Source of the DNA: Bacillus ndiopicus
GTDB taxonomy: Bacteria; Bacillota; Bacilli; Bacillales_A; Planococcaceae
Direction of reading: 5' to 3'
Length of the DNA stretch: 64,000 nucleotides
NCBI RefSeq assembly: GCF_000612805.1
Contig: NZ_HG964404.1
Location: 124,001 to 188,000, forward strand
The position numbers were made by a program, and so were the translations under genes. The notes beneath the pieces were generated by a model. The model did no database searches, had not been told where the DNA came from, and worked only from the letters and a program-made list of their open reading frames with translations. Below are positions 1-7,427 of the stretch, one piece after another; position 1 is the first letter of the stretch, and each line of letters opens with the position of its first letter.

Positions 1-181
1 CTGCGCTTTTACGATGTTCCTCAGTAATTAATTCGTAAGACGTTAAAGTCTCTTTATTCAAAGGAAATTTTTCTGTAAAACCTGTAAATAAAAAAACTCC
101 TTGCTTGCTAAAAAAGCCTTTTTGACTAATCATAATGTTTTTACCTTCATAATCGCCTGCAATTACTTTGTTCTGTGCCAT
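1..181 (-). CDS. Hypothetical protein, N-terminal part only
   Basis: The gene starts with ATG at 179-181 behind a GGGGG-rich ribosome site and runs off the left edge. The visible product begins MAQNKVIAGDYEGKNIMIS and continues for about 60 residues with alternating short beta-strand-like segments. It resembles a small family often found near phage and mobile DNA, whose members start with a similar K-V-I-A-G-D-Y motif. That likeness is from memory and no function is known. It lies downstream, in the minus direction, of the CRISPR-like unit and its terminator. Confidence 0.6.
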   Translation of the reverse strand, partial: MAQNKVIAGDYEGKNIMISQKGFFSKQGVFLFTGFTEKFPLNKETLTSYELITEEHRKSA

Positions 182-267
182 TTCCAATTCCCCCTTCTTA
201 TCTATTAATATACATAATTCGGAAGAGAGAAACCATATCTTTTACATAAATATCACCCCTTTCTAAT

Positions 268-296
268 GAAAAACACCCTCAAAATTGAGAGTGTTT
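268..296 (-). terminator. Rho-independent terminator
   Basis: An AAACACTCTC/GAGGGTGTTT hairpin on the minus strand is followed by a T run. It lies 24 bp beyond the degenerate CRISPR-like repeat and would end a minus-strand transcript crossing that element. Confidence 0.6.
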
Positions 297-319
297 CCCC
301 GTTTTATTTGTATTTCTCT

Positions 320-411
320 ACTTTCACCCCACTCTTTATATAAGGAGTGACCTGTTCACATCTAACTGACATACTGTCATTTCAATCCGCACTCCCTATA
401 AAGGGAGTGAC
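320..411 (-). CRISPR. CRISPR-like mini-array: repeat, 27-nt spacer, degenerate repeat
   Basis: Read on the minus strand, the 33-nt unit at 411-379 begins GTCACTCCC, has a palindromic centre and ends GCGGATTGAAAT, the form of type I-C repeats. After 27 nt (378-352), a second copy (351-320) shares the GTCACTCC start and hairpin but is degenerate at its 3' end, as terminal repeats often are. A TATAAT on the minus strand (442-437) lies just upstream and a terminator (296-268) just downstream. The spacer is shorter than the usual 33-36 nt, only one spacer exists and no cas gene is seen. A pair of regulatory hairpins is the main alternative. Confidence 0.35.
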
Positions 412-525
412 TGTAAGAAATCAACAATCTAGCTTAATTATAATTGATTCTTGCTATTTAAAAATTTAATTACTACATTTATATCATACTTTGCTCTTAA
501 AAATATCATATGATTTTGTCAAAAA

Positions 526-539
526 CCCAAACGTTTGGG
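526..539 (-). terminator. Terminator after the 547-882 gene
   Basis: The perfect palindrome CCCAAACGTTTGGG is followed on the minus strand by TTTTTG, 7 bp after the stop of the upstream gene. Confidence 0.65.
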
Positions 540-546
540 AATCGCA

Positions 547-882
547 CTAAAATGTATCAGTAATATTGAAACTGTCTTTTGTTACAGAAATGCCACATGC
601 CGCCAATTCCCTGTGTATCATCTGGCTATCTTGTAGACCTTGGCGATAAGCATATTCCAACCTAATCGATTCTAACAAATGAAAGGCACCCTCTAGTTCT
701 TCAAGCAGATATTTTTGTCTGTCTGACGTTAAAGATTCACTCAACAACTCAAATGTAATGCGTCTTTTATTGTCACATTCGATGCACTCTTTATTTAATT
801 CCGCTTTTCTCCAAGCGATTTCAAAAACACGCTCATCTACAATTTTACCAAATGCTTTTTGTATAATTGTTTGATTTTCCAT
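547..882 (-). CDS. Hypothetical helical protein, 111 aa (DUF6809-like?)
   Basis: The ATG at 882 has a good ribosome site (AAGGGGGA). The product is predicted to be almost entirely helical. A mid-protein stretch around residues 52-85 (LTSDRQKYLLEELEGAFHLL onward) recalls the small helical DUF6809 family seen in Firmicute prophages, but I am not certain of that assignment. C34 and C37 form a CxxC-like pair (C-I-E-C). It is a single gene bounded by the terminator at 526-539 downstream and a hairpin-rich gap upstream, next to the antirepressor. No function can be assigned. Confidence 0.6.
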   Translation of the reverse strand: MENQTIIQKAFGKIVDERVFEIAWRKAELNKECIECDNKRRITFELLSESLTSDRQKYLLEELEGAFHLLESIRLEYAYRQGLQDSQMIHRELAACGISVTKDSFNITDTF

Positions 883-936
883 AGTTAATCCCCCTTATGG
901 GAGTAACATCCACTTTTAATTCCCCCCATTTTCGGG

Positions 937-1021
937 TATACTATTATTGCACAGAATTATTGAGTGGATGTCACTCAGTGTTAGCCATATTTCAAGTTCC
1001 CGCTTGAAATGTGGTTTTTAT
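937..1021 (+). ncRNA. Candidate short plus-strand RNA unit (A)
   Basis: On the plus strand, TATACT (937-942) is followed by a small hairpin GAGTG-N5-CACTC (962-976). A strong hairpin follows (985-1014, CCATATTTCAAG against CTTGAAATGTGG) ending in TTTTTATTTT. No plus-strand gene lies upstream, so this looks like a self-contained unit of about 70 nt. It is antisense to the gap between two minus-strand genes, and its U-tract overlaps the antirepressor stop codon. No clear -35 box is visible. Confidence 0.3.
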
Positions 1022-1752
1022 TTTACTAATTTTAATTGCGTTTGCTTGTTGTAACTTTCAATTTCGAGCTTTAAGAATGTTGATGGTTGCCACATATCAA
1101 TAAAGTTCAACCCTTCTTCATATTTCACTTTATGCAGTTCGCTATAGCGAGGTATTTTAAAATACTTATTAAACTCTCCCCACAATGCCTTAAAAACTTT
1201 TCGACTAACATTGTTATATGCAGGAGAATCTTTACCGCCCAGTGCTTGCATTACTTTGTAAGCTCCTTTTTGTTGAATGTTTTGCTGCTCCACTCCATCA
1301 ATTCGCATTTGACTAACCACTTTATCCAACTTGTTTTCGATCTTATCAACACGCTCGCTAGTTTCGATTGATAACTTCAAATGTTCGCGTCTTTGCTGTT
1401 CAATAGTTAAAATTGGTTGTTGAGCAATCATTCTATAATACTCGTCCACTAGCATTTCATAAGCATCCCAAGCTCTATCCGTATTCAAAGATTTAGCATG
1501 TAGCCAAGCCCCTTTTTCTGTCCAAAGGTAGAGCTTATTTAAATTTTGCGGAAGGTCAATTTGTCCCTTTGCCCTAAAATCACGTAATTTCTGACCCTCT
1601 AAACAGATGAAATGCTTACCTTCTGTGTAACGTTCCTTATTACGGTTAAAATTTCTCACAATACGCTCTGTTTCAGCAACATAACTTTCTGCAAGCTGAG
1701 TTGTTGTTAAAACTCGCTGATGATTATATGTGATAACCTGTAATTGATTCAT
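1018..1752 (-). CDS. Phage antirepressor, ORF6N + ORF6C domains
   Basis: The product is 244 aa. The N-terminal half (roughly residues 5-90) fits the ORF6N DNA-binding domain (ITYNHQRVLTTTQLAESY, then NFNRNKERYTEGKHF). A helical linker at about 110-150 is followed by an ORF6C domain (about 165-244, containing ALGGKDSPAYN and WQPSTFLKLEIESYN). The C-terminal domain is paralogous to that of the antirepressor at 18920-19726, but the N-terminal domains differ. Antirepressors of this type counteract CI/Cro-like regulators. It lies 16 bp downstream of a small HTH gene in the same direction, so the two probably form an operon controlled by the operators at 1985-2096. Confidence 0.85.
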   Translation of the reverse strand: MNQLQVITYNHQRVLTTTQLAESYVAETERIVRNFNRNKERYTEGKHFICLEGQKLRDFRAKGQIDLPQNLNKLYLWTEKGAWLHAKSLNTDRAWDAYEMLVDEYYRMIAQQPILTIEQQRREHLKLSIETSERVDKIENKLDKVVSQMRIDGVEQQNIQQKGAYKVMQALGGKDSPAYNNVSRKVFKALWGEFNKYFKIPRYSELHKVKYEEGLNFIDMWQPSTFLKLEIESYNKQTQLKLVK

Positions 1753-1768
1753 ATAAATCCTCCTTTTT

Positions 1769-1963
1769 TTAGAAAATATCTTCTATTGTTGTGTTATAGT
1801 AAGTAGCAATTTTTTTGGCTAAATTTAAAGATGGTGTTCTATCCCCCCTTTCAAGGGCTCCCAACATTTGCGGAGTTATATCCAATTTTTTAGCGACATC
1901 ATTCCTTGATTCACCTCCTCGCAGTTGATAAAGTATCTCTCTGCTTTTTAAAACAGTCTCCAA
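1769..1963 (-). CDS. Small XRE-family HTH regulator (Cro-like)
   Basis: An HTH_3 domain fills the protein (about 64 aa), with the core RNDVAKKLDITPQMLGALERG and a C-terminal TIEDIF end typical of XRE regulators. The TTG at 1961-1963 is preferred because GGGAGGTGA lies 5 nt upstream; a GTG at 1972 would sit on top of that site. It is divergent from the repressor at 2155, and the two share a 180-bp gap with four repeated operators, the classic genetic-switch layout. Confidence 0.75.
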   Translation of the reverse strand: METVLKSREILYQLRGGESRNDVAKKLDITPQMLGALERGDRTPSLNLAKKIATYYNTTIEDIF

Positions 1964-1984
1964 TAACCTCACCTCCCTAAAAAA

Positions 1985-2096
1985 GAAACATTATGTTTCT
2001 ATATTTTGCATCATATCAGAAACGAATTGTTTCTGTCAACAATTTTAGGAAACTTTTTGTTTCCACATCAGATTTCTGATGGAAACATTAAGTTTC
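1985..2096. promoter_or_regulatory. Four operator palindromes GAAAC-N5-GTTTC
   Basis: Four 15-bp dyads with identical half-sites lie at 1985-1999, 2019-2033, 2049-2063 and 2082-2096. Their centres are 34, 30 and 33 bp apart, about three helical turns, so a dimeric repressor could bind them all on one face. They fill the gap between the divergent HTH genes and are the likely targets of one or both regulators. Confidence 0.8.
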
Positions 2097-2154
2097 TGTA
2101 TATATAATCTTATATATCACATGAAATATAATGAATATATAAGAGGTGAATTAA

Positions 2155-2577
2155 TTGTTTGGTCAGATATTAGCGAAATTAAGAAAAGAAAGAAACCTCA
2201 GTCAATACAAACTCGCTGAATTAATGAATTTCTCAAGAGGTCAAATCGCTAACTACGAACAAGGTACGCGTGAACCTGACTTTAAAACATTAGAACGATT
2301 TGCTAATTTTTTTAATGTCTCTACCGATTTCCTCTTAGGTAGAACTGATGCTTTAGATAGTTTGGATAATGCTTTGTCCGATATGAAAAATCAGAGAAGC
2401 AATATGCAAGAAGTTTTTGAATTTCTCAAAGCTTCTAATGAACAAGTAGATGATATTCTAATGCTTATAAAAGATATCGACGATACTATCAAAAGCATTG
2501 AAGAACTGAAAGAAAATATACAGAATTTCAACAACAGTCTTGCTAAATCAGACAATGAAGAAGCAGATAAAAAATAG
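2155..2577 (+). CDS. XRE-family phage repressor
   Basis: The product is 140 aa. Residues 5-62 form an HTH_3 domain (LRKERNLSQYKLAELMNFSR, then GQIANYEQGTREPDFKTLER) with the FFNVSTDFLLGRTD ending seen in Firmicute XRE repressors. Residues 75-140 are a charged, probably coiled-coil tail. The start is TTG at 2155 with AAGAGGTGA upstream. It faces the Cro-like gene across the four operators. It is distinct from the repressor at 27979, so the window carries two separate phage-type switches. Confidence 0.85.
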   Translation: MFGQILAKLRKERNLSQYKLAELMNFSRGQIANYEQGTREPDFKTLERFANFFNVSTDFLLGRTDALDSLDNALSDMKNQRSNMQEVFEFLKASNEQVDDILMLIKDIDDTIKSIEELKENIQNFNNSLAKSDNEEADKK

Positions 2578-3443
2578 ATTTCTGATTATCTGTAGCGATA
2601 CCACCCCAAAAGTTAGCCTTTTCGAGTAACTTCCCTACTAACTTACACGCATTCTGTAGTATAAAAAGTTAAATATCTTTCAGTTCGAAAAAAATTTTAA
2701 TCACTCACAACAAAGTTTTGTTGTGACTACCCAATCTTCTATATCAGCAACATTCTGGGTGTCATTTATATGGCGCCCTTTTATTATTTCATATATCAAA
2801 AATTCAAAAGTGACACCAACAAAAATACCCTGAAAAAAGCTGTAGTGGCAGCTCATTTCAGGGTATTCCTGTTTATGTATTATTAAAATTAATTAATATA
2901 ATACATAATGACGAGCTGATTTGCAATATAAATTTTAAAAGATTGGCAAGGTCGCTTTCACTTGCTGATATTTTTTACATTACCATTTTGATATAGTAGC
3001 ATGAAAAGCATGCCTTTTTGTTGCCCAAAAAGTGCTCTACTCCTAAGATATACACTAAATACCTCCGGTACCTGAAAATTAATCTAAACAATAGAGACAA
3101 ACAGTAGTTTTCTATGAACCATAGTCTAATTATGACATAATTTCAGGAATAAAAAGTGACATTAAAGTAGTGCACTTTTAGTGAACCAAAACACATCGAA
3201 CGGATACTTTTCCTTTCACTCCCTATTGTAGCAAATCGGACTTTTTCCATTTATCAACCTAAAATCGCTCGAAATATAGTGTTTTAACTATCATTAATTA
3301 TCATGAGTTATTTTTAATTATCATGACCTATCACAAAAATAGTTAAAATTGATTTGAAATTGGAAAAAAACTCATTTCCTGTGTCAAGCACTTTTTCAAA
3401 ATATTTTCGAAAACCTCAATCATATATTTTAATAGGTACAAAA
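2578..3443. other. AT-rich region without a convincing gene
   Basis: There are 866 bp between the repressor and the tail-operon terminator. It holds a CACAACAAAG/TTGTTGTG hairpin (about 2705-2725), a minus-strand terminator (2824-2867) and two direct copies of TTAATTATCATGA (about 3295-3330). One minus-strand frame of 47 codons runs through the terminator, but it has no convincing ribosome site. No protein I recognise is encoded here. Confidence 0.6.
2824..2867 (-). terminator. Strong terminator hairpin
   Basis: AATACCCTGAAA at 2824-2835 pairs with TTTCAGGGTATT at 2856-2867, with an inner AGCTG/CAGCT stem. The T run follows on the minus strand. Confidence 0.65.
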
Positions 3444-3487
3444 AAGCACCATAAGAAAGCGTGTTTAAACGCCATCTTACGGTGCTT
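3444..3487 (-). terminator. Terminator ending the tail operon
   Basis: The long hairpin AAGCACC...GGTGCTT has a nearly continuous inner stem, and six T residues follow on the minus strand. It lies 144 bp after the frameshifted chaperone stop, where tape-measure genes would be expected. Confidence 0.8.
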
Positions 3488-3630
3488 CCATATAGATATA
3501 TTATATAAGTTCTTTTTAGTTGTAGTTATTTTTAATAAAAAATATTGTGATATGGATGGGTGTTAAGTTATAACGTCCCTATAACAAATATTAAACCATC
3601 AATTTTATAGTTTAGCAACCACTTTTTAAA

Positions 3631-3813
3631 TTACTTTTTCGCTGCTTTCGCTTCCTTTTCTAACTCGATGTCAATTGAAGCTATTACAAAAGCCTGTTCT
3701 TTCTTAGACATCTCCAAAAATTGATAGGGCGATATATTAAACCGATGAAGCGCTACATGTGCGTAAAAGGCAAGTCCATCGTTCTCATCGTCATCGCCCG
3801 CAATTAGTTTTTT
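3631..3813 (-). CDS. Frameshift extension of the tail-assembly chaperone (gpT-like part)
   Basis: After a -1 slip at AAAAAAC (3813-3807) translation continues 58 codons to the TAA at 3631. The extension begins LIAGDDDENDGLAFYAHVAL and continues with HRFNISPYQFLEM. This is the recognisable second half of PBSX/skin-type tail chaperones, corresponding to the T part of lambda gpGT. It has no start codon or ribosome site of its own, so fusion by frameshifting (about 191 aa in total) is the natural reading. The long product recruits tube protein to the tape measure in lambda; the same role is inferred here. Confidence 0.8.
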   Translation of the reverse strand, partial: KKLIAGDDDENDGLAFYAHVALHRFNISPYQFLEMSKKEQAFVIASIDIELEKEAKAAKK

Positions 3814-4205
3814 GCTTCTTCAATTTGCTCCTCTAACGAATCATCTAAACCACTTATTTGTTGTACTTTTTCTGAGATGAGTGCAGCTTCTCCAGCTAAA
3901 AACATCTTTCCGTATAACGCCTCTGCACCGCGCACCCCATATGATTGTTGAAGCTCCGTATCGTTTAAATCTGGGTACACAATAGATGCTACATTCATTC
4001 TGCGATTGTAGGCAACAGGGTCAAACACTCGCTCCTGGCGCCCTTTTTTACCAGGTACATTTTTAAAGCAGCGATCATTAATTAAATCTGCCTCCTCTGA
4101 TGGTACAGGACGTAATTTAATTGGCTCACTGAAACGTGTCAAAACTAATTCAATTAGTTCCGCTTCTGCCACATTTTCTCTCATAAACGCTTTAAATTTA
4201 CTCAT
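3804..4205 (-). CDS. xkdN: Tail assembly chaperone, short product (XkdN-like, gpG)
   Basis: This 133-aa protein starts with ATG at 4205 (MSKFKAFMRENVAEAELIEL). It matches the XkdN family in its acidic helical C-terminus (GLDDSLEEQIEEAKN) and its position right after the tail tube gene. The stop TAA directly follows the slippery heptamer, so most ribosomes should end here and a minority make the 191-aa fusion. The short and long forms together coat the tape measure during tail assembly. It is the last recognisable structural gene in the window. Confidence 0.85.
   Translation of the reverse strand: MSKFKAFMRENVAEAELIELVLTRFSEPIKLRPVPSEEADLINDRCFKNVPGKKGRQERVFDPVAYNRRMNVASIVYPDLNDTELQQSYGVRGAEALYGKMFLAGEAALISEKVQQISGLDDSLEEQIEEAKN
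3807..3813 (-). promoter_or_regulatory. Programmed -1 frameshift slippery site A AAA AAC
   Basis: The minus-strand heptamer AAAAAAC is in the correct phase: zero-frame codons are GCA AAA AAC TAA. It sits immediately before the zero-frame stop and opens a 58-codon frame with a conserved protein family. Confidence 0.85.
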
Positions 4206-4243
4206 TTTTAGTTTCCTCTTTTCAATTGATTTTTATAGTACAT

Positions 4244-4711
4244 TTACTGAATCACATTAAATTGATTTAAAATAGAGAAATCATCAAATGTGAATTGAAA
4301 TTCATCTTTTAAAATGTCGGCACTATCAGCATCCAACATCGCTAACAATGTTTTATCAGGTACGATATTACGTATATCAACGGTTTGCTTGCCTGCTGCA
4401 CTTGTAATATCTGCATTGACAATGTTGGCATCAAACATTGGCGCTTTACCCGAACGCAAATAGTCCATTGCCATTGCGCGAATTTCTGGACGGTGATAAT
4501 AGATTGTCATCTCTCCTGCACCCTTCGCTCCAACGATTTTCGAACCTTCCATTCGAGCGTTCAACCGTTTCACTTCGACTTTGTTATATTCAATCTCCGC
4601 CTTGAACTTTAAAATTTCTGCAATTTCTAGTGTTTGATTTCCAATCGCGATATACAATAAGCCTTCACGGGATGACATTGCATCTTTTGTTTGCATTACA
4701 TTTGTTGCCAT
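4244..4711 (-). CDS. xkdM: Phage tail tube protein
   Basis: The 155-aa product has the XkdM/DUF2001 pattern: an N-terminal MQTKDAMSSREG arm and beta-strand-rich core (EIEYNKVEVKRLNARMEGSK), then a C-terminal FTFDDFSILNQF. It polymerises to form the inner tube of the contractile tail. It lies 17 bp downstream of the sheath gene and 38 bp upstream of the chaperone gene, the usual sheath-tube-chaperone order. Length matches the family (about 147-155 aa). Confidence 0.92.
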   Translation of the reverse strand: MATNVMQTKDAMSSREGLLYIAIGNQTLEIAEILKFKAEIEYNKVEVKRLNARMEGSKIVGAKGAGEMTIYYHRPEIRAMAMDYLRSGKAPMFDANIVNADITSAAGKQTVDIRNIVPDKTLLAMLDADSADILKDEFQFTFDDFSILNQFNVIQ

Positions 4712-4728
4712 CGATTACTACCTCCTTC

Positions 4729-6024
4729 TTACTTGCACTCTACACGCATATATAATTTTTCCATTGCATCAATGAATTCAATTCCTAGTACAGCAAATAC
4801 TGCATCTTTCTCATCTCCTTGTTCAATCACAATATCTTCTGGTAAATAAGGGTTAATGACACCTAGTCGTACATACGGATCAAGCACCGTTTTCATTAAT
4901 TGCTTTTTGAACAAATCACGACCATCTGCATTATTATTCACTTTACCGATGAAGTATTTACGGAAAATATGCCGCGCGTTATTTTCGATGATTGACATAC
5001 CGCGGTCAATCTTTCCTTTGCGGAAATCTTGATTTTTTTGTGGTGTGAAAGAACGAAATGTATTAATATCCTGCTCCACCACAACCTCGTCATTATTGAA
5101 TGAATAAACAATATGACCATCTTTTAATGCTTGAATAATCTCGTCATTGGTCAAGGTTTCTACCATAATTGCGCCAGGATAAACAGCATATGTGAGTGAG
5201 CCAACTGTAGATGCGGCGAATGCGGCTGCAAACCAGTATACAGCTTCTTTCGATGTTAAACGTTCGCCACCATCAAGCGTTACGCCATTTTTTACAGACA
5301 CAGTGCTCTCATGATCCGCGGCGTTGTAATCGTTAGTCACAAACGTCACACGTTTACCGACCTGCTCCCGAAACTCTTTGACCTTGAGCGCTAGCAAGGA
5401 CTTGATTGTATTATCATCTGTACCGTATGCAACTGTTTTAAATTCTAGTGCATCTAAAGCTGAAGCGAATTCTGAAATAGATTCATTGGTTGCTGCTACA
5501 GTTGTTCCGCCTGTTAATGTTAGCGTTGCATCTGTGCTTGGTAGGCTTCCCGAAAATGCTACATAGTCATTCGGCTCCACCTCCTCAAAATCCATTACCT
5601 TTTGAATATCTACCTGTGCCCCATCAAAAAATGTTTTGAGGGTTGCAGAATCATCTAAACTTACCGTGATGGTTACGTGAATCTTATTTCCATCTGTGCC
5701 ACCGTAAATTGCTGTTGCTGTAAGCCCGTCAGCTGTTGCTTTTGCTTTTTCCCCCTCCCCGTTTAAGTTATATAGAAAAATGTTGCTAGTTGCCTTAAAT
5801 GCTTCCCGGACAGACAAAATCTCAGCAAGCGATTTACCAAACAATGATTTAAATTTCGTATTGGTTGATAACTTAATGAATTTACCAACCTCGCCCCAAT
5901 CGAGCGCTACGGGAATGGCTAAGGCGCCATTGGAATCTAGCCCCATTGTATTTAAGCTGTTAGTTTCAAAATTGATATACGCATCTGGACGTACTTTATT
6001 TTGCGTTTCCCATGTGCCACCCAT
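4729..6024 (-). CDS. xkdK: Phage tail sheath protein
   Basis: The 431-aa product is a contractile tail sheath (XkdK type). The N-terminal strand MGGTWETQNKVRPDAYINFE and the C-terminal domain (FRSFTPQKNQDFRKGKIDRG, and ADGRDLFKKQLMKTVLDPYV) are the segments that interlock neighbouring subunits. The start is ATG at 6024 with AAAGGAG about 10 nt upstream; it overlaps the previous stop (TAATG). The sheath shows that this phage is a myovirus-type particle. Confidence 0.93.
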   Translation of the reverse strand: MGGTWETQNKVRPDAYINFETNSLNTMGLDSNGALAIPVALDWGEVGKFIKLSTNTKFKSLFGKSLAEILSVREAFKATSNIFLYNLNGEGEKAKATADGLTATAIYGGTDGNKIHVTITVSLDDSATLKTFFDGAQVDIQKVMDFEEVEPNDYVAFSGSLPSTDATLTLTGGTTVAATNESISEFASALDALEFKTVAYGTDDNTIKSLLALKVKEFREQVGKRVTFVTNDYNAADHESTVSVKNGVTLDGGERLTSKEAVYWFAAAFAASTVGSLTYAVYPGAIMVETLTNDEIIQALKDGHIVYSFNNDEVVVEQDINTFRSFTPQKNQDFRKGKIDRGMSIIENNARHIFRKYFIGKVNNNADGRDLFKKQLMKTVLDPYVRLGVINPYLPEDIVIEQGDEKDAVFAVLGIEFIDAMEKLYMRVECK

Positions 6025-6182
6025 TAGAAGCACACTCCTTTCTGTTTCCATTCTGCAACCAGCTTATCTGCTTCCTCTTTGGTATACATCGTGCCGTCTT
6101 GCAGTACAACTTCATACTCTAAACGCTCTTTAGTAGTTGCTGCGCTTTCTAAAAAAGCTGTTTTGGAAAATTTTCTAACCAT
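6024..6182 (-). CDS. Small phage protein between tail terminator and sheath
   Basis: The 52-aa product (MVRKFSKTAFLESAATTKER...EEADKLVAEWKQKGVCF) starts at ATG 6182 inside the end of the previous gene and ends by overlapping the sheath start, so it is translationally coupled on both sides. It occupies the place of ykzL in PBSX. The similarity is positional only and no function is known. Confidence 0.65.
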   Translation of the reverse strand: MVRKFSKTAFLESAATTKERLEYEVVLQDGTMYTKEEADKLVAEWKQKGVCF

Positions 6183-6642
6183 TTGTTTGGTCGTCTTCGG
6201 TTTGTTCGTTGTCTCTTGTGTCAAAATCAACACCCTCCAATTTTTGCATTTTGATTGCTTCTATAATGTCATGTAGATGTACTTTTACTTGAAATTTCAT
6301 GACAAGCGTTTCATCTACGATTTCTCCATCTAGCTCATGTACATGAAATTTATCCACGAGATATTTGAAATTATTCTGTATGACCTCTAATACATTCAAG
6401 CATTCTTCGTCTATATCATCCGTAGATGGAAAATACACAACGCTGAAAGAATAGGTACGTTTCGCTTGATATGTCATGCCGCGCTCCTGGTGCACATGAA
6501 AAATGCGCACAATAAAAGCAGGTGCCTTTAAGCCCTGCTTCACTGGTTTATCGTATATTTTGATTGTTTGAGAGGGATAAAGAGAACGTATCTGCATGAT
6601 TGCAAGTGCCTTTATTCCATCTGTTATTGTATTATTACTCAC
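6175..6642 (-). CDS. Tail terminator / tail completion protein (YqbJ/XkdJ-like)
   Basis: The 155-aa product starts with GTG at 6642, overlapping the preceding gene by 8 bp. The pattern MQIRSLYPSQTIKIYDKPVK, a strand-rich middle and a C-terminal acidic tail matches DUF6838-type tail completion proteins of skin/PBSX elements. Such proteins cap the tail tube and join it to the head connector. The call rests on family resemblance and its fixed position before the sheath. Confidence 0.7.
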   Translation of the reverse strand: MSNNTITDGIKALAIMQIRSLYPSQTIKIYDKPVKQGLKAPAFIVRIFHVHQERGMTYQAKRTYSFSVVYFPSTDDIDEECLNVLEVIQNNFKYLVDKFHVHELDGEIVDETLVMKFQVKVHLHDIIEAIKMQKLEGVDFDTRDNEQTEDDQTNG

Positions 6643-7033
6643 CTAAAATACGCCCCCATTCCTTCTCAATTTCACGTTCCCACATACGCGGTGCTATACG
6701 CTCCATTTCTTTTTCTGTGAGCTCTAACATGAATTGGCCGTCTACGAAACCAACCGTTTGCCCCGCTATTACAATGCGGTGCCCTTTTTCTACGAAGAGA
6801 GCATACTCCAATTGATTGTAGATAACAATTTTATAGGTGTCACCATGCTTGATAATATGATACTTCCAGTTATTCCGTAAGTCCCCTGTATCAACAGGTG
6901 TGAGCATTTTTACTTTACGAATCGCTAGTAATGCTACTCGCTCCGCCACTTTTTTATGAATCTTACCTGATGCAATCACTAACTCTTTGATATTATCTGC
7001 AAGCTTCTTCACTTCATCAAATTCAAACGCCAT
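6635..7033 (-). CDS. HK97 gp10-like neck/tail completion protein (YqbI-like)
   Basis: The 132-aa product has the gp10 core: an N-terminal helical region (KIHKKVAERVALLAIRKVK), the characteristic TPVDTGDLRNNWKY motif, then NQLEYALFVEKGHRI. Proteins of this family sit at the head-tail interface. The start ATG overlaps the previous stop (TAATG), indicating coupling. Confidence 0.88.
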   Translation of the reverse strand: MAFEFDEVKKLADNIKELVIASGKIHKKVAERVALLAIRKVKMLTPVDTGDLRNNWKYHIIKHGDTYKIVIYNQLEYALFVEKGHRIVIAGQTVGFVDGQFMLELTEKEMERIAPRMWEREIEKEWGRILGE

Positions 7034-7425
7034 TATGCGTGATCCTTCAACGTCAATAATACTTCTTGGTGTGTTACGTACAAAAATGGCTTTTTCGCGG
7101 ATTCAAATTCATCAGTCAATATCAATTTATCATCTTCAAAGAGCTCCACCGTTATCTCGTCACCAGGTAAAATATCAACTTCTGGCGAGAGTAAGAGTTT
7201 GGCATCGTATTGAATTCGATTAGATTCCTCTTGAAGTGAATTGTTAAGGGTTTGCGTACCCTCTGTAGATAATCGACAAGGTACATCTTCGTGTTTTGTA
7301 ACCCACTTTTGAGATGTTGAACCATTTTCCTTCTCATATTCCTCGTAGCGCTTTATAGTCGCTACGCGGTCATATAAAAGCTCCACTGGGGCTCTTGCTG
7401 CCGATAACAGTTTACGGATGTTCAT
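7033..7425 (-). CDS. Head closure protein (YqbH-like)
   Basis: The 130-aa product begins MNIRKLLSAARAPVELLYDR and has a beta-rich body (CRLSTEGTQTLNN, PGDEITVELFEDD) fitting DUF3599/YqbH-type head closure proteins. A GAGGCGG ribosome site precedes the ATG. It lies 2 bp after the connector gene and overlaps the gp10-like gene. The assignment is from motif pattern and gene order. Confidence 0.75.
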   Translation of the reverse strand: MNIRKLLSAARAPVELLYDRVATIKRYEEYEKENGSTSQKWVTKHEDVPCRLSTEGTQTLNNSLQEESNRIQYDAKLLLSPEVDILPGDEITVELFEDDKLILTDEFESAKKPFLYVTHQEVLLTLKDHA

Positions 7426-7427
7426 AT

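Noticed and set aside
2726..2856. Minus-strand frame of about 47 codons with protein-like content
   Set aside because: It begins inside a terminator stem and lacks a ribosome site. It may be chance in AT-rich DNA.
3354..3566. 70-codon plus-strand frame
   Set aside because: It runs straight through the tail-operon terminator hairpin, has no ribosome site and encodes nothing recognisable.
7152..7337. Minus-strand second frame inside the head closure gene
   Set aside because: It is fully inside a better-supported gene. Similar shadow frames occur under the sheath, scaffold and capsid genes.
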